Shown here one piece after another: positions 5,411-11,454 of a stretch of DNA of 11,454 bases (position 1 is the stretch's first letter; each line of letters starts with the position of its first letter). The notes below the pieces were generated by a model. That model had not been told where the DNA came from, searched no databases, and saw only the letters and a list, made by a program, of their open reading frames with translations. The stretch is taken from assembly GCA_041946675.1 (NCBI GenBank), contig JBHGAU010000078.1:1-11454 (forward strand). The letters run 5' to 3'. The stretch comes from CAWBKV01 sp041946675. GTDB lineage: Archaea > Halobacteriota > Methanosarcinia > Methanotrichales > Methanotrichaceae. The position numbers and the translations under genes are program-made.

Positions 5411-5737
5411 TTAAGGTTCTATCCTATCCCTTTTCAGCTGATCCAAAGCTGCACGCGTGAGCCTAATCTCCGCCACCTGGACTGCACCCATGGTCTCTAC
5501 CATCTTCGATATCATATCGACCACGATCTGGCCCAGCCTTTCTTCTCTGCTGGTCAAGAGCAATGACATCGCGCATTCCATATTGCAGGCGTTCAGGCCG
5601 GCGTACATGAAATGCACCATGAGATCCTCGAGTCCCCCCTCTATCCATGGGCCGGTTAATTCAGGCCAGGTTACTCTGGATCTTATTTCTGTAAGGCTCT
5701 TTATCTCAACCGTAAATTGAATAATCCCTTCGGACAT
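5411..5737 (-). CDS. Hypothetical protein (108 aa)
   Basis: The protein is cytoplasmic, with no signal peptide. An N-terminal beta-like segment (IIQFTVEIKSLTEIRSRVTW, 5-24) leads into a long helical part (37-105) with hydrophobic helices around DLMVHFMYAGLNACNMECAM (38-57, with C51 and C55) and LGQIVVDMISKMVETMG. The end is charged. ATG 5737 follows GGAG by 5 nt; a TTG at 5740 would lie too close to that site. A perfect 19-bp tandem repeat stands 34-71 nt upstream and may lie in its promoter. I do not recognise the family, and no catalytic motif is evident. The codon pattern and good ribosome site support a real gene. Confidence 0.7.
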   Translation of the reverse strand: MSEGIIQFTVEIKSLTEIRSRVTWPELTGPWIEGGLEDLMVHFMYAGLNACNMECAMSLLLTSREERLGQIVVDMISKMVETMGAVQVAEIRLTRAALDQLKRDRIEP

Positions 5738-5770
5738 CAAGGCTCCATTCTTATCGGATATCTTTCGACG

Positions 5771-5808
5771 AACTTCACATTAGCCAAATAACTTCACATT
5801 AGCCAAAT
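5771..5808. repeat. Perfect 19-bp tandem repeat (two units)
   Basis: AACTTCACATTAGCCAAAT occurs at 5771-5789 and again without a single change at 5790-5808. It lies just upstream of the minus-strand gene starting at 5737. Either a recent slippage duplication or a doubled regulator site. Confidence 0.85.
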
Positions 5809-6004
5809 ATATTCTTCATCGCTTTTGAATATTGCCTTTGAGATCTGCATGCTTTTAAGAGGCATTAAGGCAATCAAACAGGATTATACGCGATAGATGG
5901 AGTCTATGTTAGATTGGATTGTATTATTTCGCGATGCAAACGCCGAGATGTCTTTTATCGAATCTACCAGAAATTACATATACTGATGAGACGTAAAAAT
6001 TGAT
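5809..6004. other. Intergenic DNA before the candidate RNA
   Basis: No gene is seen. The plus-strand TTACATATACT (5974-5984), preceded by the purine-rich CAGAAA (5969-5974), resembles a BRE/TATA pair. It would start transcription near 6005, at the edge of the GC-rich structured region. Confidence 0.35.
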
Positions 6005-6462
6005 TTGTCGCATTGATTGCTGATGTGCTGCGGGCTGATAGGCCGATTAAGCCTTTAGGGCTGTATAGATGCACACCTGTGTGGTTGTGCATGCGGCCAT
6101 TCTTTGTGGTTGGCCGGTGAAGCTTGAGTCGCCCTATGGCGCCATGCTGTGTGCACAGGTCTTCGGCGTATTGGTGAGGCTGTGATCGAGGAAAGCGGCA
6201 CGCCACTGCAGGCGTGGCAGACTGCACTACCACAGATCGCCTGGGTCCAGAAGGCACGGCATAAGTGCGATGCAGATATATGCTGAGGCTCGAAAGCGGG
6301 ATATGGCCCCTCATCAGATGGTGTTCGGGCCCCTGTAAAAGGGGCGCTGTGCCAAATTCCAGTGCTGTCTCGTTGAGGCCTCGCATATTCGGGGGCGGGA
6401 TAAGGCCATCGCCATGGCGATAGGCTCCTCTGAGGAGGACGCTGCGGCTCAGCGTTTATTTT
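6005..6462 (+). ncRNA. Candidate structured non-coding RNA, family unknown (about 450 nt)
   Basis: This GC-rich block in an AT-rich surround is packed with local stems: ATGCAC-ACC with GGT-T-GTGCAT (6069-6092), CGGCCA/TGGCCG (6094-6116), CGCC/GGCG (6130-6141), CACGCC/GGCGTG (6199-6216) within CTGTG/CACAG (6180-6184 and 6231-6235), GCAC/GTGC (6254-6268), GCCCCT/AGGGGC (6329-6345), GCC-ATCGC/GCGAT-A-GGC (6405-6425), TCCTC/GAGGA (6426-6439) and CGCTG/CAGCG (6440-6454). The last stem is followed by TTTATTTT. With the TATA-like element upstream, this suggests a plus-strand transcript. The ORFs across it encode unconvincing, low-quality peptides. It contains GAGGAAAG (6188-6195) but lacks the other conserved RNase P blocks, and it lacks the SRP helix-8 signature. 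Boundaries are approximate. Confidence 0.45.
6439..6462 (+). terminator. Hairpin plus T-rich tract ending the candidate RNA
   Basis: ACGCTG (6439-6444) pairs with CAGCGT (6450-6455) across a 5-nt loop, and the stem runs directly into TTTATTTT (6455-6462). This is a typical 3' end signal on the plus strand. Confidence 0.5.
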
Positions 6463-6796
6463 GCCTCTATATTCTCTGCCTTATTATGATGCAACAGAAA
6501 CCGGCTTTCCTTATGCTCATCTCCAATCTATATAGATTCACAAATTCCCAAGCATTCTTTATGATCCTCCATATGCTCGCGACGGCCCAATGTGCCGATC
6601 AACTATAGATATCCAAATGCGCAGAGAATAGCTGGCCTCGCATTTTCTACTTGTAAGTCCTTCTGCATCCTCTTTTAGCATTCCAAGCTCAGTCATCAAA
6701 AACGTTTGCTCTATTGGCAATTGGGCAGACAAAGGAAAAGTTAATATCCTATCACTACGTCTAGGTTAGTATACTGAAGTAATCAGGTGACCTAAG
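6463..6796. other. Intergenic region upstream of the Hsp20 gene
   Basis: About 330 bp with no ORF of quality and no clear repeat. Its right end holds the promoter and ribosome site of the heat-shock gene. Confidence 0.5.
6731..6748 (+). promoter_or_regulatory. BRE/TATA promoter candidate for the Hsp20 gene
   Basis: Purine-rich AAAGGAAAAG (6731-6740) is followed directly by TTAATATC (6741-6748). Transcription would begin near 6770, about 27 nt before the start codon. Confidence 0.45.
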
Positions 6797-7378
6797 ATGT
6801 GGGATCGAAAATACCCATCCATATTCGATATATTCGAGAGCTTCGCCAAGGGATTTTCATCTAAAGAGAAATCCGGTGAGGACTGGTTTAGGGAGCCGTT
6901 TGAGGAGATGCTTAAACGGCTCGATGAATCGATACCATCCGAGTTCAGTGATCTCGTCAAGGAGGAGAAGATGCCATCTGGATCAGTTCGCAGGTACGGC
7001 CCGTTTGTCTACGGCTTCAGCTATACTGCTGAGCCTGGACGGGAGCCGATCTTCAGGGAGTTCGGCAATATTCGCCCGTCCTACAGAGGCATAGAGCCAA
7101 GCGCTGGTCGCGAACCATTGGTGGATGTCATGGATGAGAAGGACAAGTACAAGATCTTCGTTGAGCTGCCGGGCGTGGATAAAGGAAACGTTAAGCTTGA
7201 CGTTGCTGATGATAGCGTTGAAGTATCTACCAATGATGAAAAGAAGTTCTATAAGATGATCCGTCTTGAATCGACAGTAGATCCCGATAGCGCGAAGGCA
7301 TCCTACAAAAATGGCGTCTTAACCCTAGAACTGGATAAAAAGGCAAAGAGAAAAGGCAAAGATATAAAGATTGATTAG
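6797..7378 (+). CDS. Hsp20/alpha-crystallin family small heat-shock protein (193 aa)
   Basis: Small heat-shock proteins are ATP-independent chaperones that assemble into oligomers in the cytoplasm and hold unfolding proteins. The alpha-crystallin domain covers about 105-180: PLVDVMDEKDKYKIFVELPG, VKLDVADDSVEV, then the family hallmark NGVLTLEL (172-179). It is followed by a lysine-rich tail and a C-terminal I-x-I anchor (IKI, 190-192) used in oligomer assembly. The N-terminal arm (1-104) is long for the family; it contains FDIFESF and FEEMLKRL, resembling arms of archaeal Hsp20 proteins whose names refer to gas-vesicle-like sequences. GGTGA lies 6 nt before ATG 6797. The gene is flanked by its own promoter-like element and a terminator, so it is probably a single-gene unit, likely stress-induced. 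Confidence 0.95.
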   Translation: MWDRKYPSIFDIFESFAKGFSSKEKSGEDWFREPFEEMLKRLDESIPSEFSDLVKEEKMPSGSVRRYGPFVYGFSYTAEPGREPIFREFGNIRPSYRGIEPSAGREPLVDVMDEKDKYKIFVELPGVDKGNVKLDVADDSVEVSTNDEKKFYKMIRLESTVDPDSAKASYKNGVLTLELDKKAKRKGKDIKID

Positions 7379-7379
7379 G

Positions 7380-7407
7380 TCGGGCATATTCGCCCGATAA
7401 CAATTTT
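7380..7407 (+). terminator. Intrinsic terminator after the Hsp20 gene
   Basis: TCGGGC (7380-7385) and GCCCGA (7392-7397) form a 6-bp stem with a 6-nt loop, starting 1 nt after the stop codon. AATTTT follows at 7402-7407. Confidence 0.55.
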
Positions 7408-7508
7408 CTCAGTCTCCGAGCGTTCAGATATTCCTTCTCAAATCCGTCTTCTCCCGTCTATTGTCTTAAGCCGAAAGCTATTTATCCGTTGATTGCCGTT
7501 ATGTATAC

Positions 7509-7565
7509 TGGCAAAAGTCCTTCCTACCTCCTTAATTATCCCTTATACATCTTTGACTTTTGCCA
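7509..7565. repeat. 11-bp perfect inverted repeat with 35-nt spacer
   Basis: TGGCAAAAGTC at 7509-7519 is the exact reverse complement of GACTTTTGCCA at 7555-7565. The spacer is pyrimidine-rich. It may fold as a stem in a transcript or mark the ends of a tiny insertion; neither is proven. Confidence 0.65.
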
Positions 7566-7616
7566 CACCCTCCCATTAAAATTAAGATGGTGGATCTTCT
7601 GGAAGAGACCGATATC

Positions 7617-7625
7617 TTATAAATA
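7617..7625 (+). promoter_or_regulatory. TATA box for the 117-aa protein gene
   Basis: TTATAAATA is close to the archaeal consensus. Transcription would begin near 7648, leaving a leader of about 57 nt before ATG 7706. Confidence 0.5.
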
Positions 7626-7705
7626 GAATGCTGCCCATATTATTCCGGCAGATGTTGACCTGAATTGGATGAACCATTGCTACTCAGGAAGAGGATACTG
7701 GATCT

Positions 7706-8059
7706 ATGGAACGATTAGCAACCGCAGGATGGGATGGGCCGGCATATGTTGGAGAGGGGAAGTACCGCTATTCTAAATGCTCGAGCTGGATCAGATTATA
7801 TATCGACATTGAAGATGCCGGCTTCTATGGCGGCGTCACGGGAACCGGTAATGATTTTGAGGTCGTATTTAAAGGCGGGAAATGGAAACGATTTTGTACC
7901 GAGCCTGCGCAGGTTGACGGTGAGCCAATGCTCAGGCTGATAGAGTACTCAACTCTGGACCTCATACTGGAGCGCATTGGCGAAGGCGAGCCGATAGATG
8001 CGCGAATAGATACCATAGATGATATGGCGAGCTACCTTGAGGGATGCGTTGAACATTAA
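7706..8059 (+). CDS. Hypothetical protein (117 aa)
   Basis: The protein looks soluble and cytoplasmic. Aromatic/glycine-rich alternating stretches (YVGEGKYRY, SSWIRLYIDI, GFYGGVTGTG, FEVVFKGGKWKRFC) suggest several beta strands, followed by an acidic helical end (LRLIEYSTLDLILERIGEGE and DDMASYLEGCVEH). Cysteines are at 25, 64 and 114. ATG 7706 is the first conventional start in an otherwise open frame; the nearest purine-rich stretch, GGAAGAGGA (7687-7695), is a little far upstream, so the ribosome site is modest. The gene stands alone between the Hsp20 and glyS genes with its own TATA box. I do not recognise a family. Confidence 0.7.
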   Translation: MERLATAGWDGPAYVGEGKYRYSKCSSWIRLYIDIEDAGFYGGVTGTGNDFEVVFKGGKWKRFCTEPAQVDGEPMLRLIEYSTLDLILERIGEGEPIDARIDTIDDMASYLEGCVEH

Positions 8060-8258
8060 GCCATAACCTCTATTGCAGTGCTATTTTATTCTTTAATATC
8101 ATCCTCAATCCCTAACGAAATGATTAAAATCTATAATTCATCTTTGATTTGGCTAAAATTTTTGTAGGTAATCCATAGTTATTGAAGCAAGGGACTATTG
8201 AGGCTTAAATGACAAAGATTAAATCAGACCCGGCATTCTAAACCTTGCGAGGATCATC

Positions 8259-10004
8259 ATGGATAAGTACGATAAGGTAACAGAACTCGCCCGCAGACGG
8301 GGCTTCTTGTGGCCTGCATTTGAGCTTTATGGCGGAGCTGCGGGATTTTACGATTATGGCCCACTGGGCGCTCCATTAAAGAGGCGCATTGAGGACACGT
8401 GGAGGCAGTTCTTTGTAATTCAGGAAGGATTTGTGGAGATCGAGGCTCCAACGATAGGTGTTGAAGGCATCTTCCAGGCATCGGGGCATTTAAGCGGCTT
8501 CTCAGATCCCTTAACTGGCTGCAAGGAGTGCAAGGAGGTCTACAGGGCAGATCACTTGATCAAGCATCTGGTAGAGGTTCCTGATGCTCTGCCTAACGAA
8601 GAGATTTACAGGGTCATCAAGGAGAATGAGATCTCCTGTCCGGAATGCGGCGGAGAGCTCTCTGAAGTATATGAGTTCAACCTTATGTTCAAGACTATGA
8701 TCGGGCCAGGAAACAAGATGCCCGGCTACTTGAGGCCTGAGACTGCACAGGGCATGTTCATCAACTTTCAGAGGCTGCTGCGCTACTTCCGCGATGCTCT
8801 TCCCTTTGCAGCAGTTCAGATCGGCAAATCATACAGGAACGAGATCTCTCCGCGCCAGGGCGTAATAAGGCTCAGAGAGTTCACGCAGGCCGAGGCAGAG
8901 ATATTCATCGATCCAAGGGATAAGACGCATCCGCGTTTCAATGATGTTAGGGATATCGAGATGAGATTCTATTCCCAGGCTGCTCAGGAGAGAGGCGAGC
9001 CTGAGAGGATGACATTCGGTGAGGCCGTAGAGCGCGGCGTCGTCGCCCACCAAATGCTGGCTTACTATGTAGCAAGAACCTACCAGTTCCTTCTATCTGT
9101 CGGAATATCGCCCGATAAGATGAGGTTCAGGCAGCACAAATCCGATGAGATGGCTCATTATGCCGCGGATTGCTGGGATGCAGAGGTGTTCCTGGATCGA
9201 CTGGGCTGGATAGAAATTGTAGGCGTTGCAGATAGGACGGACTACGATCTCAAGGCACATACGGCACAAAGCAAGATCAATCTATCAGTGTTTGTGCCTT
9301 TCGATAAGCCGATCAAGAGGCAAAAGACTGTCGTGAAGCCTGACATGAAGGCTCTGGGGCCGATGTTCAAGGGAAAGGCCAAAGCTGTAGCTGATGCATT
9401 GAAGGCTTTGGCCCCGGAGGAGCTTAAGGGCGATAAGATCCGGGTTGAGGTGGAGAGTGAGTCCATAGAGATCGATCCATCGCTTGTCTCATATGAGACG
9501 GTCGAGGAGGAGATCAGAGGCGAGGAGATCGTTCCTCATGTCATAGAGCCGTCCTTTGGAATAGACAGGATAATCTATACAGTTCTTGACCATGCCTACT
9601 ATGAAGATGTCGTAGATAACGAGACCAGGGCGGTCATGAAGTTCAGGCCAGGCGTGGCCCCGATCGAGGTTGCAGTTCTGCCTTTGATGGATAGGGAGGA
9701 GCTTACCACACCAGCGATGAAGATCGTGGATACGCTCAGGCGCAGAGGCTTCAGGGTTGATTATGATACATCGGGAAGCATAGGAAGAAGATACCGCAGA
9801 AATGACGAGATCGGAACGCCCTATGATGTTACAATCGATTATGAAACTATCGAGCAGGGAACAGTCACAATAAGAGACCGTGACTCCATGCGCCAGGTTA
9901 AGATAAAGGTCGAAGAAACTGCGGATAAGCTGGAGTCATTGCTCAGCGGCAGCCTGAGGTTTGAAGACGCAGGGTCTCCGGTACAAGCAGAATCCGCAAA
10001 ATAG
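8259..10004 (+). CDS. glyS: Glycyl-tRNA synthetase, archaeal/eukaryotic single-chain type (581 aa)
   Basis: The enzyme charges tRNA-Gly with glycine using ATP in the cytoplasm, as a class IIa homodimer. The N-terminal catalytic core carries GFLWPAFELYGGAAGFYDYG (15-34) and LGAPLKRRIEDTWRQFF (motif 1 region). A zinc insertion has two Cys pairs (C88/C91, C127/C130). Motif 2 is FRDALPF through SYRNEISPRQGVIRLREFTQ (191-210) with AEAE; motif 3 is the FGIDRIIYTVL segment (433-443, R437). The C-terminal anticodon-binding domain covers about 465-560. Length fits the archaeal family. GAGG precedes ATG 8259 by a short spacer. The lipid kinase gene begins 13 nt after the stop, so the two are probably co-transcribed. 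Upstream lie 199 bp with no clear T-box-like structure. Confidence 0.98.
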   Translation: MDKYDKVTELARRRGFLWPAFELYGGAAGFYDYGPLGAPLKRRIEDTWRQFFVIQEGFVEIEAPTIGVEGIFQASGHLSGFSDPLTGCKECKEVYRADHLIKHLVEVPDALPNEEIYRVIKENEISCPECGGELSEVYEFNLMFKTMIGPGNKMPGYLRPETAQGMFINFQRLLRYFRDALPFAAVQIGKSYRNEISPRQGVIRLREFTQAEAEIFIDPRDKTHPRFNDVRDIEMRFYSQAAQERGEPERMTFGEAVERGVVAHQMLAYYVARTYQFLLSVGISPDKMRFRQHKSDEMAHYAADCWDAEVFLDRLGWIEIVGVADRTDYDLKAHTAQSKINLSVFVPFDKPIKRQKTVVKPDMKALGPMFKGKAKAVADALKALAPEELKGDKIRVEVESESIEIDPSLVSYETVEEEIRGEEIVPHVIEPSFGIDRIIYTVLDHAYYEDVVDNETRAVMKFRPGVAPIEVAVLPLMDREELTTPAMKIVDTLRRRGFRVDYDTSGSIGRRYRRNDEIGTPYDVTIDYETIEQGTVTIRDRDSMRQVKIKVEETADKLESLLSGSLRFEDAGSPVQAESAK

Positions 10005-10017
10005 CAGTGAGGCATTT

Positions 10018-10683
10018 ATGGCAGATGAGGAGAGATCGAGGATGCAAAAGATTGCTCCTAAGGCCCCCAAGATCACTCCCGAGTGGCATGCCAATCTTGT
10101 TAAGGAGATCAGGCGAAAGCTGATCCATATCACAGGTCTGTCGGTACCTATCGGCATCATGGCATTCGGCAAGATCTATACTGCGGCCATGATTGCCGTG
10201 GCATTATTAGTGGCAATCTTTCTTGAGGCCGGAAGGCTTAGCGGCAAGATAAAGCTGCCTGAGGTCAGGGAAAGCGAGAAGGGCAAGGTAGCCGGGTATA
10301 TTTACTACATCGTAGGAAGCCTGATAACCGTAGTCCTCTTCCAGCCGATGATCGCCCTGACATCGATGCTGATGCTTTCCTTAGGCGATGCAGTCAGCGG
10401 CATTGCAGGCTCAGTCCTTGAGAACTCTGATGTCAGGTCACGGGGGCAGAGGTGCGTCAAGCCTTTTCCGATTGTGACAAGCATGTTTCTGGCATGCCTC
10501 ATAATCGGTTACCTTTCTTCCAGGATCACCGGTCTGCCCTTTGAGGTATACCTCGCAGGCGCAATTGGAGCGACGATAGCAGATTCTGTTGCCCTCTTCA
10601 TTCGCAACCGTGGCCTAGATGATAATCTGACGATACCTATCTTCGCGGGGGCACTTATGAGTGCGGCCCGGTTTATCGGCTAA
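10018..10683 (+). CDS. Dolichol/polyprenol kinase family membrane protein (221 aa)
   Basis: This belongs to the SEC59/DGK1/VTE5-type integral membrane family of CTP-dependent lipid kinases, often annotated as dolichol kinase or phosphatidate cytidylyltransferase-like. The likely substrate is a polyprenol, dolichol or archaeal lipid alcohol, serving glycan carrier or membrane lipid synthesis. Visible family marks are RRKLIHITG (32-40), LGDAVSGIAG (122-131), KPFPIVTSM (148-156) at the place of the usual K-x-x-EGS motif, and DDNLTIP (201-207). About six hydrophobic segments lie between 38 and 220. AGTGAGG sits 5 nt before ATG 10018. An in-frame TTG at 9961 would overlap glyS and add a non-homologous stretch, so I did not use it. 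The KPFPIVTSM variation makes the exact activity uncertain. Confidence 0.85.
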   Translation: MADEERSRMQKIAPKAPKITPEWHANLVKEIRRKLIHITGLSVPIGIMAFGKIYTAAMIAVALLVAIFLEAGRLSGKIKLPEVRESEKGKVAGYIYYIVGSLITVVLFQPMIALTSMLMLSLGDAVSGIAGSVLENSDVRSRGQRCVKPFPIVTSMFLACLIIGYLSSRITGLPFEVYLAGAIGATIADSVALFIRNRGLDDNLTIPIFAGALMSAARFIG

Positions 10684-10930
10684 ATTGGTATTCGGGGATA
10701 TGTTTTCGCTGATTAGCACGGGATAATTGGTTAGTATGGACAATAATTGAATATTTCATAGCAAGAGCACAAAGCATTCTCTAGGTTCTATCCAAAGGTA
10801 CTAAGGTCTCACTAGCCATCCTATACCGGAAATATTATTAGCGATGCCTGAGAATACTAAAACAGGATCAGGGGCAGGCGTATGATGGAGCATTTTGGGA
10901 TCTTTCTGCACTGCCCCCACATTCCCCATT

Positions 10931-10958
10931 GCCGTTCTAATTTACGGCACATGCCGTA
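10931..10958 (+). repeat. Three-arm alternating hairpin segment
   Basis: GCCGT (10931-10935), ACGGC (10944-10948) and GCCGT (10953-10957) can pair as 1:2 or 2:3 but not both. The 2:3 stem extends to TACGGC/GCCGTA with a 4-nt loop. The layout resembles a small RNA switch or a doubled operator. Confidence 0.4.
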
Positions 10959-11083
10959 TTATTACGCTCTATGGATATAGATCTTATGGCCATTGCGTTG
11001 AAGTAGCAAAGGTCTCCACGTAGAATTGTATTGCTCTATTATGAAGAGAACTGTGCATGATCCATCTATTTGAGCCATCTAAT

Positions 11084-11102
11084 CGAGAAAGGTTTTTTAA
11101 AG
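11084..11102 (+). promoter_or_regulatory. BRE/TATA promoter candidate for adk
   Basis: CGAGAAAGG (11084-11092) followed by TTTTTTAAAG (11093-11102) resembles a BRE/TATA pair. Transcription would begin near 11123, about 54 nt before the adk start. Confidence 0.5.
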
Positions 11103-11176
11103 TATGGATGCTTAGCTAAAAGAGGCTCGAGACAGCTCTAGCTGCTTGATCCTTGAAGCGAAAAGGAGGAATGGTA

Positions 11177-11454
11177 TTGGATATTATTTTGCTCGGTCCG
11201 CCAGGGTCTGGTAAGGGCACACAGGCCAAGATGATCGCTGACAAGTACAAGGTGAAGCACATTTCGACTGGAGATATACTGAGGGAGAACGTCAGGAATG
11301 GGACTCCTCTGGGTGTAGAGGCCAAGAAGTACATGGAAGCTGGAAAGCTCGTTCCCGACTCTTTGCTCATAGATATCATCAAGGATAGGCTGGCAAAGCC
11401 CGACGTCAAGGCCGGCTGGATGCTTGATGGCTATCCGAGGACGATCCCCCAGGC
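11177..11454 (+). CDS. adk: Adenylate kinase, 5' part (92 aa, cut by window end)
   Basis: The enzyme interconverts ATP + AMP and 2 ADP in the cytoplasm. The visible part has the P-loop GPPGSGKGT (7-15), the AMP-binding ISTGDILRENVRNGTPLG (29-46) with the family's conserved T31 and R36, KYMEAGKLVPD (51-61), and DGYPRT (84-89). This is the bacterial-type Adk (COG0563) found also in Methanosarcinales, not the archaeal-type AdkA. Start: GGAGG (11165-11169) lies 7 nt before TTG 11177, giving MDIILLGPPG, the normal family beginning. An ATG at 11171 is in frame but only 1 nt from the ribosome site and would add two residues. The frame is intact to the end of the window; the lid domain and C-terminus lie outside. 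Confidence 0.95.
   Translation, partial: MDIILLGPPGSGKGTQAKMIADKYKVKHISTGDILRENVRNGTPLGVEAKKYMEAGKLVPDSLLIDIIKDRLAKPDVKAGWMLDGYPRTIPQ

Larger units (their letters stand above)
7408..7705. other. Intergenic region with long inverted repeat and TATA box
   Basis: No gene is seen. The stretch contains an 11-bp inverted repeat (7509-7519 with 7555-7565) and a strong TATA-like element (7617-7625) for the next gene. Confidence 0.6.
10684..11176. other. Intergenic leader region upstream of adk
   Basis: No protein gene is seen in these 493 bp. The stretch holds an inverted repeat GGGGCAG (10871-10877) / CTGCCCC (10911-10917) with a 33-nt loop, three alternating GCCGT/ACGGC arms (10931-10958) and the adk promoter. 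The first half (10684-10860) shows nothing notable. Confidence 0.55.

Noticed and set aside
5982..6040. C/D-box guide RNA
   Set aside because: CTGATGA and several CTGA strings occur, but the C box lacks the usual purine and spacing of the four boxes is not regular.
5964..6386. 140-codon minus-strand open frame across the GC-rich region
   Set aside because: The peptide is an irregular mix rich in H, R, P and S with no domain-like pattern, and the DNA is better explained by stems of a structured RNA.
6180..6400. RNase P RNA identity for the structured region
   Set aside because: GAGGAAAG and a CCACAGA string are present, but GAAAGUCC and the 3' CAGAAUCCGGCUUA-type block expected in archaeal RNase P are missing.
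6414..6608. 64-codon plus-strand open frame
   Set aside because: It starts inside a hairpin of the RNA candidate and runs through its terminator; the peptide shows no coding character.
8209..8241. 10-codon upstream ORF before glyS
   Set aside because: It has no glycine codons, no stem structures and no convincing ribosome site, so a leader-peptide role is not supported.
9961..10017. Extended N-terminus of the lipid kinase from TTG 9961
   Set aside because: It would overlap the end of glyS and add an unrelated 19-residue stretch; ATG 10018 has a good ribosome site.
1..11454. CRISPR array, tRNA, rRNA or transposase gene
   Set aside because: No set of regularly spaced identical direct repeats, tRNA T-loop signature, rRNA consensus or transposase-like protein was found on either strand by eye.

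Overview
The window looks like the chromosome of a methanogenic euryarchaeon, most likely from the Methanothrix/Methanosaeta lineage. This assignment is inferred from several things: an archaeal single-chain glycyl-tRNA synthetase with a four-cysteine zinc insertion, an archaeal small heat-shock protein, a polyprenol/dolichol-kinase-type lipid kinase, a bacterial-type adenylate kinase as in Methanosarcinales, A/T-rich TATA-type promoter elements, GGTG/GGAGG ribosome binding sites, and small exported proteins carrying a TPR/HEAT signature. No database search was possible.

Left part (1-5400) is AT-rich accessory DNA. A gene-free leader with dyads and a phased 19-bp repeat array precedes a small cluster: a 91-aa protein, a protein made of two tandem HTH-like units, a 94-aa paralogue of the first protein, and perhaps a 31-aa ORF. 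On the minus strand lies a two-gene cassette for a membrane-anchored extracellular protein and a small exported (possibly lipid-anchored) protein. It is flanked by two directly repeated copies of a signal-peptide-coding segment. One copy is a relic, the other heads an 80-aa TPR/HEAT hybrid. Then come a winged-helix DNA-binding protein that seems to start at CTG (plus), a 282-aa secreted protein (minus) and a 108-aa unknown protein (minus) preceded by a perfect 19-bp tandem repeat.

The middle (5741-6796) has no convincing protein gene. It holds a GC-rich, hairpin-dense stretch with a TATA-like element before it and a hairpin plus T-rich tract after it on the plus strand. I read it as a candidate structured non-coding RNA of about 450 nt that I cannot assign to RNase P, SRP or another family.

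The right part (6797-11454) is conventional core genome, all plus strand: an Hsp20 chaperone with its own terminator, a 117-aa unknown protein, glyS followed 13 nt later by the lipid kinase (probable operon), a 490-bp leader with alternative hairpins, and the 5' part of adk, which runs off the end of the window. The core genes are housekeeping. The accessory genes have no assignable pathway, but the two-HTH protein sits just downstream of a repeat array that could be its operator.
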